Positions 33,667 through 48,020 of a stretch of DNA of 64,000 nt are shown here, piece by piece. Each line of letters begins with the position of its first letter. The stretch's first letter is position 1. The position numbers and the translations under genes were made by a program. The notes beneath the pieces were generated by a model. It worked only from the letters and a program-made list of their open reading frames with translations. It did not search any database and was not told where the DNA came from. This DNA is from Moniliophthora roreri. Its lineage: Eukaryota > Basidiomycota > Agaricomycetes > Agaricales > Marasmiaceae. The stretch covers positions 620,001-684,000 of the forward strand of contig LATX02000046.1 of NCBI GenBank assembly GCA_001466705.2, written 5' to 3'.

Positions 33667-36600
33667 ATGGACTATTCTTCTGGTGAACGTCGTCCACCAC
33701 GAGCAGCTCGTCCTCCTGGTTCCTCACAGCCAACATCCCCTTCATCATCTTATCCCGAATCTCACAGGCCACCAACGTCGCCGGAAGCAAGCAGAGGCGT
33801 TTCCTTTCAAAATACCGAGCGTGGAGACCGCCAGGATGCCCTCAATCAACATCGACAGCGGAACATGCCTCCTGCGTACCAGAGCCAGTCGTCGCCAACG
33901 TTTGACCCCGAAGACAGCGGTATGGATGCGGGGAGAGTGTTGAGGAAGAAGAGTCTCGTTCGTCCAGATCGTGAAAAAATAGAGCCTGGTCATCGGCAAT
34001 GGCATTATCGAAGTCATGTCGCACAGGCGGAGGCAGAGGGCAACTCGAGAGTTGGAGTATATCCATCCAGTATGACACAATGTTGACCATTTCGGGATTC
34101 TTTTGCTCATTTTTTTCTCTTTCAGCGACCGGCAACTACCCTCAAACGAACCTGCGGCGAGGCAAGTCTTTGCTCGGGAGGGAGGAAGATGTTCCCGAGT
34201 CAGGACTTTCACTTTTTAAGCGAGGCACGCTGCGCCGGCGAAAATCAACTTCTTCGACACAGGTCCCTATACTTGTCATGGAAAAGAAGGATCGAAGTTG
34301 TTTGGGCGATTTTGCACCTGGTCCTAAAGGCCCCTGGATGGTCTATTGCTACCTTCTAACATTTTGGATTCCTCCATTCCTTATGAAATCCTGCGGTTCG
34401 TGATTTGCCTCCTACATTCGTATGTTTTCTCTAATCTTTCATTATTGATCATTAGGACTGCGCAGTCCAGAACAACAACGTGCATGGCGAGAAAAGATGG
34501 GTCTTGTTAGCATCATTCTCGTACTCATGGCCGGCGTCGGTTTCATCACTTTCGGTTTTACGCAAGCTGTCTGCGGTAAACCTCCCAATCGATTCCATGG
34601 GGGAGCTGTTGGGCCCAACTTCATTGATACGGGATCCGTTGTCATCAACGGTTATAACTATGACTTCACAAAATTCAATCACCCGCAGGCCGGCTCGACT
34701 TTTGATGGGAAAATCAATCCTCTGAACATAGGGTGGAACCTCGGCGGGAACGACGCCTCTTTCTTATTCCAGAATGTGAACAAGAACTGTTTCGGTCTCA
34801 TCACAAAGGCTCCGAATAGTCCTATCACTGGGAATAATGGCAACCTCGACTGGTACTTCCCTTGCAATATTTTCAACACAGCGGGCAACAGTGGCCAAAA
34901 CCTCACGGGTTATGATAGCCCAACGATGTGCCACACCTCATCTACTGCCCGGGCGGGACTCGCTGCGATGGAACCCCAAGGTCAAGTCTATTATACCTGG
35001 GATGATATACGCAACAGTGGTCGTAATCTGGCCGTGTACGAGTCGTGAGTATTTTCTTTTTCGGTCCTGGTGCCCCCGCTTATGTCGCTATTACAGCAAC
35101 GTGCTCGATCTCAGTCTCCTTGGATGGCTGAGGGGACCTTTCGTCAGCTACCCCGGCATCTTCGATCAAATGAAGACTCCCAATGAATTATACACGGGTA
35201 AAGACTTGACCATGTTGTTCCTCCGAGCCAAGCAAAAGAACATTGGTTATTGTCTTCGAGACATCGTCACCGTCGGCTTCATCGATACACAGACAATTGG
35301 TTGTGTAGCCTCATCGGTCGTACTCTACCTCTCCCTCATTTTCATCATCGGTGTCGTCGCTATCCGCTTCATCATGGCCGTCATGTTCCAGTGGTTCTTC
35401 TCGTGGAGGATAGGAAACTTCCCTCGCGAGACATACGAGCAGCGCATGCAGCGTTCCGCAGAGATTGAAAACTGGACGAATGACATCTATAGACCCGCTC
35501 CAAGCCAATACAGGCCTAATGTCAGCAAAGGCGGTATGAAGTTCAGCAACAAACCGAAGAAGAGCTTCCTTCCCTCGACATCACGGTTCACTCCCGCAGA
35601 CAACGTTCTGAAGCCTAGTGGACAGAGGCCTACGACAGCTTATGGTATGCTCGACTCTTCTTCATCGAGCAATTGGAAGCAGTCGATGTACTCACCAAAG
35701 AAGGGCTCTCCACCTGATACACCCAGCGTCAGGCAATCTCGAAGTGTCATGTCGTTCCCAATGGACGGTTTCGTAAGAGGTACCTTTACAGACAGCCCTT
35801 GCCCATTCCCCCTTCACGGTGTCGTTCCACAACCTCCGCCAGATTACGAACCGTTCAACTTCCCATTAGCTCACACCATATGTCTGGTAACGGCATACTC
35901 TGAGTCTGTTGAAGGTCTCCGTACCACTCTAGACTCCCTGGCCACGACAGATTATCCGAATAGCCATAAGCTCATATTGGTCATTGCTGATGGAATGGTC
36001 AAAGGTGCCGGCAACAACCTGACGACACCGGAGATCTGTCTCACGATGATGAAAGAGTTGGTTATCCCCGCAAACGAGGTCGAACCTCACTCGTACGTGG
36101 CTATCGCTGATGGACACAAAAGGCACAACATGGCCAAGGTTTACGCCGGTTGGTACGACTATGACGACGCAACGGTCGAACGGTCCAAGCAGCAGCGTGT
36201 GCCGATTGTCCTTGTAGCCAAGTGTGGTAACCCATTGGAAGCCGATGATCCCAAGCCAGGAAATCGCGGCAAGCGAGACAGTCAGATCGTGCTCATGGCT
36301 TTCTTACAAAAGGTCATGTTTGATGAACGGATGACGACGTTTGAGTATGAGTTCTTCAACAGTATATGGAGAGTTACGGGTGTTAGTCCGGATCATTATG
36401 AGCTGGTACTTTGTGTGGATGCCGATACCAAGGTGTTCCCGGACAGCTTGACGCGGATGGTTAGCTGCATGGTTCACGATCCTGAAATAATGGGTCTTTG
36501 CGGAGAGACGAAGATTGCGAATAAGGCGGAGACTTTCGTTACCATGATGCAAGGTGAGCTTCCGATGATACTGTCCGTTTTTCTGACAATGCTGACGTTT

Positions 36601-38208
36601 GTTCTGTGATGCAGTCTTCGAGTACTACATCTCTCACCATATGACAAAAGCCTTCGAATCAATGTTTGGTGGTGTTACCTGTCTTCCCGGCTGTTTCAGC
36701 ATGTACCGAATCAAGGCACCAAAAGGAGACACAGGCTATTGGGTACCAATCTTGGCGAATCCGGATATCGTCGAACACTATTCTGAAAACGTCGTCGATA
36801 CCCTGCATAAAAAGAACTTGCTTCTCCTTGGTGAAGATCGTTATCTCACAACGCTCATGTTAAAGACCTTCCCCAAACGGAAGAACATGTTCTGTCCTCA
36901 GGCCGTCTGCAAGACTGTCGTACCTGATACCTTCCGCGTGTTGTTATCGCAGCGGCGTAGGTGGATTAATTCGACTATTCACAATCTTGCGGAACTTGTA
37001 CTCGTTCGGGATCTTTGCGGAACTTTTTGTTTTTCTATGCAGTTCGTTGTCGCTATGGAATTGGCCGGTACTCTCGTTCTGCCAGCTGCCATCTCATTCA
37101 CACTCTACCTCATTATTATTTCCATCATTCCCGGCGGTACAGATACGACCATTCCATTGATTCTGTTGGCTATCGTCCTCGGTCTTCCTGGTGTGTTGAT
37201 CGTCGTCACATCCAGGAAGATTGCATATGTCGGTTGGATGCTGGTTTATCTGCTCTCGTTACCACTTTGGAACGGTGTCTTACCGGCTTATGCATTCTGG
37301 CATTTCGACGATTTCAGTTGGGGTCAGACAAGAAAGGTCGCTGGTGACAAGGGAGGCAACCATGGTGACAAGGAAGGAGAGTTTGATTCTTCGCATATCG
37401 TGATGAAGAGATGGGCAGAGTTTGAAAGGGAGAGGAGATGGAGAAGCGGCACGCAGAGCCGTGACGATTCGCTATACTACGGAAAGTGAGTGTCGCCTTA
37501 CTTCACCAGGCCGGATTGACTGACTTGTTCCCTTATAGCAAACGTCAATCGCTCGTCTCAACTTCGGATTATCACCAGAACTCGAATGCCGGCTTTGACT
37601 CGAGCACCGTTGACTCTGCCGCCTTCGCACCTCGACAGAGACATGATTCAAATGCATTGCTCATGTTGCCTGCACCTCTGGCTGTCAATCGCGGGCCTAT
37701 GTCGTCAGGATCTTCCATTGGACCAAGATCAAGTGAAGACGTCTCTGACAATGGCTCTGGGCATGGCTCACAAAGCAACCTTCGCCTGGTTCCTAGTTTC
37801 CAATCAGAGGAACATGGTTCTCCTGGGCCAAGGTACCCTTCGCCCGGAATGCAGTATGACGCTCCGACAGCCAGGTCATCACAAGCATCAGGAAATCCTT
37901 TCTACAGTCAGGTGCCGGTTACGAGTCCCACATCATACGAGGATTCATTCAGTGCACCGTACGCTATCAGCCCAGGTGGAGACTCGGATTCAGAGGTTGC
38001 TAGTCCTAATCCTTATAGAGGTAGAGGTGTGAGGTTGACTGATAGTGGGCCGGTACCTGGACCAGACGGCGTTAGGAGAGTCTCGAGGCCTGGAGGACGA
38101 CGTCCATCGAGTCAGAACAGGTACTCAAGAAACTCTCAAGCGTTCAACTTACCTCCTGGCGCAGCTGCACCACATCCTGGAGGCGCAGGGGGAGGATATA
38201 TGAACTAA
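33667..38208 (+). CDS. CHS3: Class IV chitin synthase (Chs3-type)
   Basis: Six exons (33667-34069, 34126-34395, 34456-35044, 35097-36553, 36615-37485, 37539-38208) encode 1419 residues. Chitin synthase polymerises UDP-N-acetylglucosamine into chitin at the plasma membrane. The N-terminus is disordered, then a helix pair ([38 protein letters not shown]) flanks a luminal region. A further TM segment ([18 protein letters not shown]) precedes the catalytic domain. Catalytic landmarks: [56 protein letters not shown] and the signature [13 protein letters not shown]. Several TM helices follow, and then a 250-residue disordered tail. The QRRRWINST form and this TM layout fit class IV, as does the absence of a myosin head. 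In yeast this class makes most cell-wall chitin. Confidence 0.92.
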
Positions 38209-38719
38209 ATCTCTTATATCCTGGACTTCTTTTTCTCGCACATCTTCACACAGACCAACAGAGATCTCCCATCATATAGTGGACTATCCCGTTCATTTCC
38301 TGCTCCTCTACTCCATCACACAGCATCCCACATCCAGAAGGTTCGGACTTGCACCTCTGTTGGTCGTGTTGAGATACGATTTACTCTTTGATATCGGACC
38401 TTTTACGTGGACTTCATGCAATGCTTTTTATGATACCTCGATTTTTTTTTTGTCTGTCCAGTAATTTTTGTCATCAATTTTTAAACCCAAACAGTACCGT
38501 ATATGTAATGAACACTCATGTACTTATGAACCATCCTTTGGGTAAAATCAGACTTAAGTTTCTAGAGACGATAGAGCTTTAACGGAACAATGTGGAGGTT
38601 GACATGGGTCGACATGGGAAGATGTAACAAGTAAGCATTCAGCCAAACAGGCACAACAGGCGCAACAGGTGTCCCGCGTCCCTTTGTTCTCGTCCTCGTC
38701 GTCTCCCCCTCGTTCTACG
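38209..38719. other. Intergenic
   Basis: 3' flank of the chitin synthase gene and CA-rich leader of the next gene. No coding signal. Confidence 0.5.
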
Positions 38720-39955
38720 ATGGCGACAGCAAACTCGCCCATCACACAAGTCTCGCAGACACCCACACAGGCTATTCACCAGCCCCAGTTACTCACCAGG
38801 CTTCTCCTCGACCTTCGTGGCAAGAGATATGAAGTCGATCGGGAGACGATTATGAATCTCCCAGAATCCGTTTTACTCTGCTTATTTCCAAATGGACTGG
38901 TGCTCAGCAGACAGAGTATGGCATTATCAGAAGGTGGCTCGGGGGACGAGGAGGAGGAAGTATACGCTGTGGATGTGAGTCCCAATTCATACTTCGTCAA
39001 CGCGTGGAACAAAAGGCCATGAACCCCCCGAGTCCGAGCTAATTTCTCACAATTTTCACCGACGTTTTTTGTTATCTAGTTTGACCCAGAATGTTTCCAA
39101 TACGTCCTCAACTTTTTTCGAAAAGCCTCCGACTCGTTTTATGGTTCAGACGGCACGACACCCAGTCTGTTCGCTGCTCAACAACACCTCCAAGAATTAC
39201 CTTCCCCAGGAGGTTCATCCGAGTTTGGTGGCCCCAATACCTCTCAAAACCCATTACTTTCCAAGCAAGCTATCATCGTGCTTCGCGAAGAGTTGGAATA
39301 CTTCAGCATTCCACCCAAGGACGGGTCTGCGGGTATTGACCAGAACGGACTAGCCAGCGAACCATTAATGGCAATCAAGAGACGGTGTGGAGAGTACTTG
39401 ATCAACAAGAAGAATATCTTCACAGCGTTGCAGAGAAATGTGAACAAGGAAAATAATATTGCTGAACAGCACTTGATTGACATGTTATGCATGAGGTGTG
39501 TGTTCCTCATGTTTGAGCGCTTTACTGCCACTCCTGACTGCGTTCACCTTCCAGTGGATTTGACAGAGAGGATGAATGGGGCTTTAGAGCGTTGGAACCA
39601 TCACGATGCTGTATTTCCTCAATAGCACTTGTGCTGTTGAAAACTGGGATCATACATCACCCGAACGAACCCGAAAGGCCTGTCGAAGTGGATCATCAAC
39701 AAATGGCTACTGCGCAAAAACTCCTGTTGTTCTGGCGGAAACCTGCGGTTAGTTGTCTGTTGACTGTATTCCTAACACATGGCTGACGTCTGCTATGAAC
39801 AGCGGAAATGTTGGTGGGATGGACTCGAAGTCGAACTGCCCCCTACTGAAGATCAGCCGAGTAAGACAGTAAAACTCTGGGCACGACGTGTGTGGACCTT
39901 GGAACTTAGTCTGGTGCAGTCAACCCTCGTTGCATTCTCGAGTTTGCTGTTCTGA
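38720..39955 (+). CDS. WHI2: Whi2-like BTB/POZ-type growth regulator
   Basis: Four exons (38720-38974, 39080-39495, 39555-39747, 39803-39955) give 338 residues with consistent phase. The BTB-like fold is marked by LLDLRGKRYEVDRETIMNLP, ESVLLCLFPNGLVL and, after the first intron, FDPECFQYVLNFFRK. C-terminal landmarks are the RCGEYLI block and VKLWARRVWTLELSLV. Yeast Whi2 works with the phosphatases Psr1/Psr2 in the general stress response and in restraining TORC1 under amino-acid shortage. The same organisation in filamentous fungi suggests a like role here, by family knowledge only. The stop follows AFSSLLF. Confidence 0.75.
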
Positions 39956-40740
39956 CTTGTTTTCCTTACTCAGATTTAATTCCCCATGGGATTTTCTTTC
40001 TCTAACTTGCATCGCATTGTTACTGTTGTGGTCTCGACTATCGAATTCCCTTTGTTTTCTACGTCTTTTTACTTTTGACAAGTACTACTCACGTACGCTC
40101 CTTTCTTTGACGATACCCATCTTGTGCCAAGCGGTCGTTTGCTCATCATCTCAGTTTTTTTCGTTTCCTTCAATACCCTCACATCTCACTAATGCACACG
40201 AGTTGGTTTTGGATATTATGCCAATAAGACATGAACGGCCCGGGTCAACATAGGGTTCTGTCGGTCTGTGGAATTCGCGTAATGTTCCTGTTGATGCGAC
40301 CCCACCGCAGAATCAGAGAATCTTGGCGTGTTAATGAAAAAATGGCACATGTTCCTGACTGCCACGCAACCCGATCAAAACTGCAGTTGAAATTCTACTT
40401 GTTGCATGTTATTCTTAAGCCTACAAATCAATTATTCTAAGAACCTACTGTCCGAGGCTATCTGCTATGTACACTGGATTACTTGAGGGATACAAATTAT
40501 TGTTGTACGTGCCTTGGTACTTTCGACGTCCAAGATGAGACAAACTGTTGCAAAGCGAATGACGGTATAGCGCGACGTAGATATGGACCCAAAAAGGAAG
40601 AACGAAACCAAAGGAAAATCATGCATCCACTTTTTCCTCAAACTTGAAACAAACATAATAATTTACCCATCAAGACCACCAAGAAAAGGCAGGAATCCAC
40701 CCAAAAGAAAAAGGAAAGCAATGACCCGAACGAGAAGCAG
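39956..40740. other. Intergenic, convergent
   Basis: 3' regions of the Whi2-like gene (+) and of the minus-strand gene at 40741. T-rich and A-rich, no coding signal. Confidence 0.5.
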
Positions 40741-43652
40741 CTAAAACTCCCCCGTCCTCACATACGGGGAGTAAATCGGTATGGCAGGTAATGGTACATG
40801 ACCACCACCAGTCCCACTTGCATATGGACTCGCCCCGACGTTGGTTCGTGGAGTGGCTAATCCAAGCCCTGAACCGGCAGCCGGAGAAGCATAGATCTGC
40901 AGCGGCAGCTCTCTTTTACTATTCGGTGTACCCGCAACTGAACCGCCACTTGGATACGGATATGGAGCTTGTGCAGGTTTGATGTACGGGCTGCTGTATA
41001 ATGATGCGGCGGGGTGGTCCATTGGTGGTAGAGTACCTGGAAGTGGTACTAGAGGAGTAGCAGCAGTAGAAGATGATACCCATGGTGTGACGTATGAAGA
41101 TGCCACACCAGGGACTTGTGGTAGAGGGAGGTTGGGTGTAGAATTTGAATAGATTTGTTGTGGCGATTCGTAGATTTGTGTCGTCACTGGACGATAAGGT
41201 GACGATATGGATGGGAGCATAGGTTGTGGTAAAGCCGGCGTGGGAAGTTGTGATTGGGGGGTAGGGAGATGCGGTGTGGAGTTCGAGTTGTAATAGCCGA
41301 GTGCCTTTAGAGCGGTCTTCATGGAGATTGGAGACATATCATCTGAGTCTTCGTCACCGGAGGATGATTCCTCAGACTCGTCACCATAAGTAGTTGGAGT
41401 GGCGTAAAAGTTGGACATGCCAGAAACGTAGCGGTGAACTTCGCCATGGGAAGTAGCGACTGGTCCGTCCCACGGTGAGTTGCGCACGGAAGCCATTCGT
41501 TTAGGTGCCTTTGCGGAATTGCTTCGCTTGAGCCTTTGCAAAGAGTCAACCAAAGTACTGTCTGGAAACACAGTAGACTTACTTGTCGTTCCATTTCTTA
41601 TCGCTGCGTTTCTCCACCTTTTCGTGGTCCGAGTCCATGAGGACAATTAGAATCTCATTATTCGAATTCCTCCTCTCTTCGCTTGAAGATGATGAAGGTG
41701 AGGTAGATGCGCTGTCAGATGAGCCGCTTGGTCCATGTTTCCGGTGACGCCTGTGTCTGTATACCGTTCATCAGTGCTGTATGAGCTATCACAATGGGCT
41801 GTAGGCTACCTATGCCTCTTTTCTCCGCGTGGCTCTACTACAGTACGTGATAGTCTGTTAATAACCGAGGAAAACATTGAATTTGAGATTACTAACCTCC
41901 TTCCTCGACGACTGACAAGGTTCTACCGGGACGCTTTTCCGAGGGTTTAGAGGCATTCACGAGCGACGACCGCTTCGAATCTAAGTATGGAGTTCTTCAA
42001 TCACGATATCTTCTTACAGCTTGGCAGAAATCATTTACCAGAACCCGAGCTGCGCAGTACTTGTCAGTCGGAGATAGCTGATTGCTACAATTAAAGAGCA
42101 CTCACGAAGATGCTGGATCGGGGTTTGTGACTCGGAGAGGCACTGGAGATGCGTCAGTGACCAAAAATGGGTAGCAGAGTCGGAGAGACTGACACCGCGT
42201 CCTCAAATCAATGTTAGTTGCACCGAGGTAAGGAAGCGAAAGCACGCTGGGATTGCTGTCCCTGCTCGATATACGAGGACGCTTCGGAGAATTGAGTGAT
42301 TCTGCGATCGACGTTGACATGAGTTCATCGGCTGCTGACAATCAGCGAGATACGCACCGTCTTTGGGGTCTGTGGCAGGTATTGCTGCGGGCGCGGACTG
42401 CGAAGTAGTAATGGCAGGTCGCAAATGTTCTTCGGCACCCTTTTGGGAAAGAGCTGCGCTAAGACGCTTCTGGGCTACATTATCAATTGACTGCTTGATC
42501 TTCATGAAACTTTCGTCGAGCTCTCCATCAAGGAAGCCCGTTTTGCGACGGCCGCCTGAACGAAAATGTGTTAATTAAAGGGCAGTAGGTCGGCTGGTAC
42601 ACTGGTGAATATATACCTTTCAAGCGATTGGTCCCTGTCTTGCCCTTCAGGTGATGCAAGTAGAAATCAACGACGCCCCGGCCGGCACGAAGCGCAGTGT
42701 TTGGGGGGTGATGTGGGAATGCAAAGACGATAGGTCGTTCTTTTCCTATGGATAGAGACCGCTTCTGGTCATGAAAGAGCCGTTCGTCCTCTCTGATAGG
42801 GCCATAAGTTGTAGGAAGCATAATGTTGAATCGATGAACACACCTCAAAACGTTATTAAAGATGTTCCGAGCCTCTTTGCCAGCAACCACTCTGAAATTC
42901 GGAAGACCTTCCGCATCGAAATCCTGTGGCATACCGTCCCTTGCTAGTTCCTTCAACAGATCGGAGCCATATTGGGAACGACGAATACGATTCTGTCGTA
43001 ACCGTTCAATGACCTCTTGTGCGAGTTCGTGCCTTTCGGCGTCGCGGATTTCACTGGGTTTCTCGGGACTTGTCTTGGTGGACTTGTTGTCATCGTGGTC
43101 ACCCGGTGACGGTGCGTTCGGTTCGGGATAATGCGAACGACCTTTCTCCCGAGATGTTTCCCCATCATGGGGACCACCAGACTCCCGTGAATGGCTATCA
43201 TGCCGATGACCATGCTCCTCTCTCCTGGAACGATGAGAATGGCGAGACTTGGAAGACTTGGTTTCGCCTTCAACGTCGTCCCGTACGCTTCGAGCCTCAG
43301 TGTGACCATGTTCTTCTGTCTTGTAGTGATGAGAATGACGACGGGACTTTGTCGACTTTCTGTCATCGTCTACAACCTCGTCCCTACCGCCACTTGAATT
43401 TCGTGACGTGCTCGGCCCTGCTTCAGCATTTTCTTCACGTCGGTGTCGGTGTCGATGTGATCGGCTTCGGTGGGGTGATCTAGATGAGTTTCTGTCTTGA
43501 TTGTCGTCGTCGCCACCATGCTTCGAGCTCCGAGATGGGCTGACTCCAGAAACCTGGGCTACTTGCTCTTCCTCTCTGCTTGTCTGCTCATTCTCTTGCT
43601 TCTCCTGTGATGTATAGGAAGGTGGTGATGATGATAGCGAAGTCGTGGACAT
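40741..43652 (-). CDS. Long disordered protein, unknown function
   Basis: The model starts at ATG 43652 (MSTTSLSSSPPSYTS). The first exon runs to a donor near 42620: about 200 residues of Ser/Arg/His repeats, then an ordered segment (AQEVIERLRQNRIRRSQYG, ARNIFNNVLRCVHRFNIMLP, GRGVVDFYLHHLKGKTG). Next come GRRKTGFLDGELDESFMKIK and two or more short exons between 42500 and 41700, including the piece DSDHEKVEKRSDKKWNDK. The final exon (from about 41580) is rich in Pro, Ser, Tyr and Thr and ends IPIYSPYVRTGEF. The exon chain in the middle is not fully resolved and two adjacent genes are possible. RS/His-rich N-termini occur in RNA- and chromatin-associated proteins, but nothing here fixes a function. 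Confidence 0.6.
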
Positions 43653-45424
43653 AAGATAAAGTTAGGAATGAAGGAATGGGTACTATCGTCGACCGCTTGT
43701 AGAGGTGAAGAATATAAAAGTATATATGGCGTCTATCCGGACCCGGGACCCAAGGAAATTTTCAGCAAATGCTGCCGATTCTCCGAATCGAGGAAGCAAT
43801 GGCCTCGTGTTGGCCGCGAGGGAGAGCACTGTCGAGCTCCTTTGAAGGACAAAGTGAAAAGGATATATACCAATAAAGGGTGCCCTTATAAGCCTATAAT
43901 GTATCCAATGCTAGTTAATGGGTTACGTCAATTCTCATGCTCCATAGTGACCATATTCGTCTTTGTGAGCAACTTGCACTCTGTTCGCCTAGCAAGAAAA
44001 GAACTTCAGGGCCCTGGGTATCAAAAAAAAAATTTTTTTTAATCGATGTGGCACGGAAATCTCGTTAATCTTATTGTCCGATGTGATGGCACCAGGATGG
44101 CACTGTCGAAAACTTATCAAGGAGTCTATATGCTTCGACACGTTTTCTCTGTCCATACATCAAAAACTTTTTGGACACTGTAGCGTAACATTCTGCGGAA
44201 GGACCGATTGTCCGCAGTGCCTCCAGCTGTCTAAACCCAATACGACATCAACAATTGGGTCGCATTTAGGACCAAGACTGATGCAGACCTCGGCACGGAC
44301 ATTCGCCGATTTGTTCGTCCGTTGCAGATGTCATGGACTCGGAAATATAGAGTCCTGGAAGCCAGAAGGAGCAAGTCCGCTGATGAAACTCTGGTGATAG
44401 CTGTAAAAGTCATCCAGTGAACAAGATCTGAGCTTCCCGGTTCCAGCTATTACCGGCTCGTGGCAAAGATAACAGACTTGAAATGACATCAGATGCCTAG
44501 GTCAAGCAGACTTTGACGCAACCTCTAGAGAGAACAGAGATATGAATATGGCAGAACAAGGGGGCAAGTGTTATCTGCAAAAGTCCGTGATCCCGTGCAA
44601 CCCTACTCTAGCCTCGAGTTCTGTTATTGCCAGCGAGGATTGAAGCGCTGAATCTGAATCTTGGTATTAAGCGCTGGACAAGTGTGCAGTGATAGACGTA
44701 CAAAGCCATTTTCGTCAATCATTGAAACGTGAACCGGGTCAACATTCGAGCCATTGACAAGGTGTATATGTGCAGTTCCTCAAGATGTTGTACTGCCGTG
44801 GGTATAGTAGAACCGCAGGTCTTTAACCATTTTCGACAATCCGATTTTTAAAACAACGCTATGCTTCAGTCAGACTATTGATCTACAATGAAAGGGCTAA
44901 AGACTTACATTACAATGCTCAGACAACACTAAGTTGAGGCTCGGCCGCTCCGTACTCTTTGCACTCTTTCCGAGGGAGGGCGTGCTAAGGGTCGAGTGCG
45001 CTATATCTGGTAAGGAGGTGCAGGCGAGTCAAGGCAGTGCCACTGCTCCGTGATGTCGAATCACTGAGTTGTTTTCAGTTCGTGAAAGCTTTGCCTATGC
45101 AGAGAATGCGGTGCTATACGTGCGGAGGTAACTCATGAAGCTCGCATGGTAAGCTCAGGAACTTTAAAGTCACATTTTGATGTGCTATATTGTGACGAGA
45201 GATTATCTGCAGTCACAACAGCTGAGAAAGGTGTACAGTAAATGGATGAAATAAGCTTCTTACCTCTAGCGCTTGTTTGCGTTCAAGTGCGCGTATCACC
45301 TCGTATCACACGCGCCCCGAGTCGGCACCCCCCGATCGGAAATACGTGTTAGTAAGCAGTGTGACCCCTATCTCAGACAACTTGGCTGTATACCACCATC
45401 ACGTTGAACAACACCCCTCCCTTC
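43653..45424. other. Intergenic between divergent genes
   Basis: A ten-base A run followed by nine T (44025-44041) stands out. Short frames lack domains. Both neighbours are transcribed away from here, so it holds two promoters. Confidence 0.45.
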
Positions 45425-48020
45425 ATGCCCGCCTCTGCAAGTCGGTCTCAGGGCCTCGTCCCAAAAGAACCAATGAAGAAGAAGCAACGAAAGAGCTCAC
45501 CTACCAAAAAACCTCGTGCAAGTGGCTTAGTGATCCCGCGCGGTAAAGGAAAACTGCGTGTTTTGACTGAACTGCCTCTTGATATCGTCTACGAGGTCAG
45601 TATTCATCCTGATTATTTCAACGAGCATTCCTCCTACGCAGACCCAGATCTTTGGCCATGTCGACGAACTTGATCTCCTCAACCTCTCACGAATCAACAA
45701 AGCTCTGCGTAACATACTCATATCACGAAAGTCAATTTCTATCTGGAAACGCGTGTTGACACGCAGCGATTATGGTTCTGAAGGCTTCCCCTGGAAAGAA
45801 TTTGTCGAGTACGGATTGAACGAGCCACAGCTCGTCAATCTGGCGTTTTCTGACCATTGCCATGTAAGGTCACACTCATTCACCGCAGATCAATCGTTGA
45901 TTGGCCTGTAGCGTTGCTTGAGACCTCGAGTCGGCCAGAAGAATATCCTGTGGAATTTCAAGACCAGATTATGCAGAGATTGCTTAGATCCCTCCGGGTA
46001 TGTATCGCGTGCCACATCATGCATCATTGCTACTTAGCAGATTAAACCCAGATATATATCTAACCCCCCACCGCTCCAAATGAGTCAACAGGTCATCACC
46101 GGATTGGGACTACCGTCTATCCCGACATTTAATGTCACATTTGGACCAACACTTTCTCTTTGCGTACGTCGAGATGGGCGCGACGGGTTGCTTGTGGTGG
46201 ATCTTACCGATGAACAGATTCACTCTTGTGAGTATTTCCAATTACGGGCACGCGACATTCGACGCTGATAGTATCGAGCTTGACAGTAAACACGCATGGC
46301 ATGTTCAGTGGCCAAGTTCCCCAACAATCCAATGAAATAGTGTATGATCTGGCGGATTGCGATGCATTCAGGAGTGAGATCGCCACAATCGACAATGGGG
46401 TCGAGTTATTGGAATGTACTCAAAAGAGAATGAAGAAGTTTATTAAGGAGAGGCAGGTGAGTCTGCGTTTATGACGGGTTATAAGGTCGAGCGCTGACTT
46501 GATTCAGCTTGCAAACATCTTTCGCCTGTGGAGAAGCCGGTATGACTCACGGAAGGAAGAAGAGATAGCACGAGCCCGCCAGGCAAGGAAGGATGAGTGA
46601 GTCATGCCAACGGTACGTTGGGCCTTGGCTTAACGTCCAACGCGTTTTTAGGATATGCAAGCGGCTATGCGATCTTGGATACACAGAGGAAGTTTCATAT
46701 TTGAACAAGCATGATCCCGAAGCAATTTCTGAGGTACGACCAGTCAATTCGACGAAAGCACTCACGAAGCAAGGCAAGCATCGTTCTCTTGGTAATGCTT
46801 CACATACTGAGATTGGATCCCTTAGCCTGGAACAGCATGCTGCCCAAGCTCATCGAGGTCATGGAGGTCACAAGGGAATACCTTCTCAAGAAAAGGCGAA
46901 AGGACATATTCCGAACTCGCCTTCAATTTATCGTCGATATCGTCAAAGTTCATTTCTCGATCTCGTCTCCAGACGTTGCAGCCATTCTACCACGCGCTGT
47001 AGATATCTGTGCTATGCCTAAAATCCAGGATATACTCAGAGATCCAGATCTAGCGGCATACGCTTCTGCTGATTCGTTCGCGGAAGTCAAGGAGCAATAT
47101 ATTCAGCTATGTGAGAACTGGCAGGAGACGAAGAAACGGGAGCTTTGTGCTCTTCTACCACCGGGAAGTACAGAGGTCGACAGGTCTATGTCAAGGCTGT
47201 TGTTGGCGAAAACATTCTTCAAATGCGAAGACTGCGACGAGCCCATTTCATACCCTAGGATTCTGGCCCATTCCTGTCTGACGGAACTGAGACTGGGATA
47301 TCGAAACCGAGATGACGATGTTGCATTGATGTTCAAGTTGTTGCAATCGGAGCCTTGGGACGTCGACAGAGATCGGGTGAGTTATCATCCAGTAGCAGAG
47401 CAAATGGCGACGAAGATCTTGCAAGCATGCGGTATAGATGATGAAGTGGCTACATCGGAGGATGTAGATAAGGCTGCACCGTGGCTGGAATGCTTGTCAT
47501 GTTGGAATGCAGATGAAGGAAGAGCGGTGTTTCCTTGGCGGAAAGCGGTACGTTTAAAGAAACCGAAATCCTCACATATGAACCCACAGTGTCTCTGCAC
47601 GTAGATTATTCACGGCCTGTATCACCTCAAAATCGAACAGGTTTTGGTGGAATGGAAGAAGGTCAATCTCGAAGACACGAAGAAGGCGGAGAGTATCGTT
47701 TCGAAACGGGATGTCGCAAGGATCAATCAAGGACATCATGGCCATGACTATGTATGCGTCCATTGCAAAGAGAGGATGGATCGACCCGATCTGTTGTGGC
47801 ATATGAGAAACAGGTATGTTGCAAGCACAACTCTCTTGAACTGAAATATTGACGACAGAGCAGCCACGGGATAGAGATGGGGAAGGACGACTATCAATTG
47901 CATCTGGATGCTTCGATGGACCAACCGCCGTTTACTGTCGTTCTTCCGAATTCAAAACCAGAGGTGATTGACCTGGTGGATTCAGATGATGAGTTGGAGT
48001 ATATTGAGATATCGGATTGA
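45425..48020 (+). CDS. F-box protein with zinc-binding cysteines
   Basis: F-box proteins recruit substrates to SCF ubiquitin ligases through Skp1. The first exon (45425-45595) ends LTELPLDIVYE. The second (45648-45863) continues IFGHVDELDLLNLSRINKAL, a typical F-box, with KSISIWKRVL and LVNLAFSDHCH. The third (45912-45997) gives RC...KTRLCRDCLDPSG, pairing CHRC with CRDC as a probable zinc site. The fourth (46092-46229) reads PDWDYRLSRHLMSHL. Later exons add a long helical region, two more Cys pairs (FKCEDCDEPI, LECLSCW), and a C2H2-like unit (CVHCKERMDRPDLLWHM). The end is acidic, VIDLVDSDDELEYIEISD. The family is greatly expanded in mushrooms. Exon borders between 46230 and 46760 are uncertain. 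Confidence 0.75.

Noticed and set aside
44025..44041. A10/T9 tract as a possible terminator or TIR
   Set aside because: Homopolymer runs are common in fungal intergenic DNA and nothing around it supports a function.
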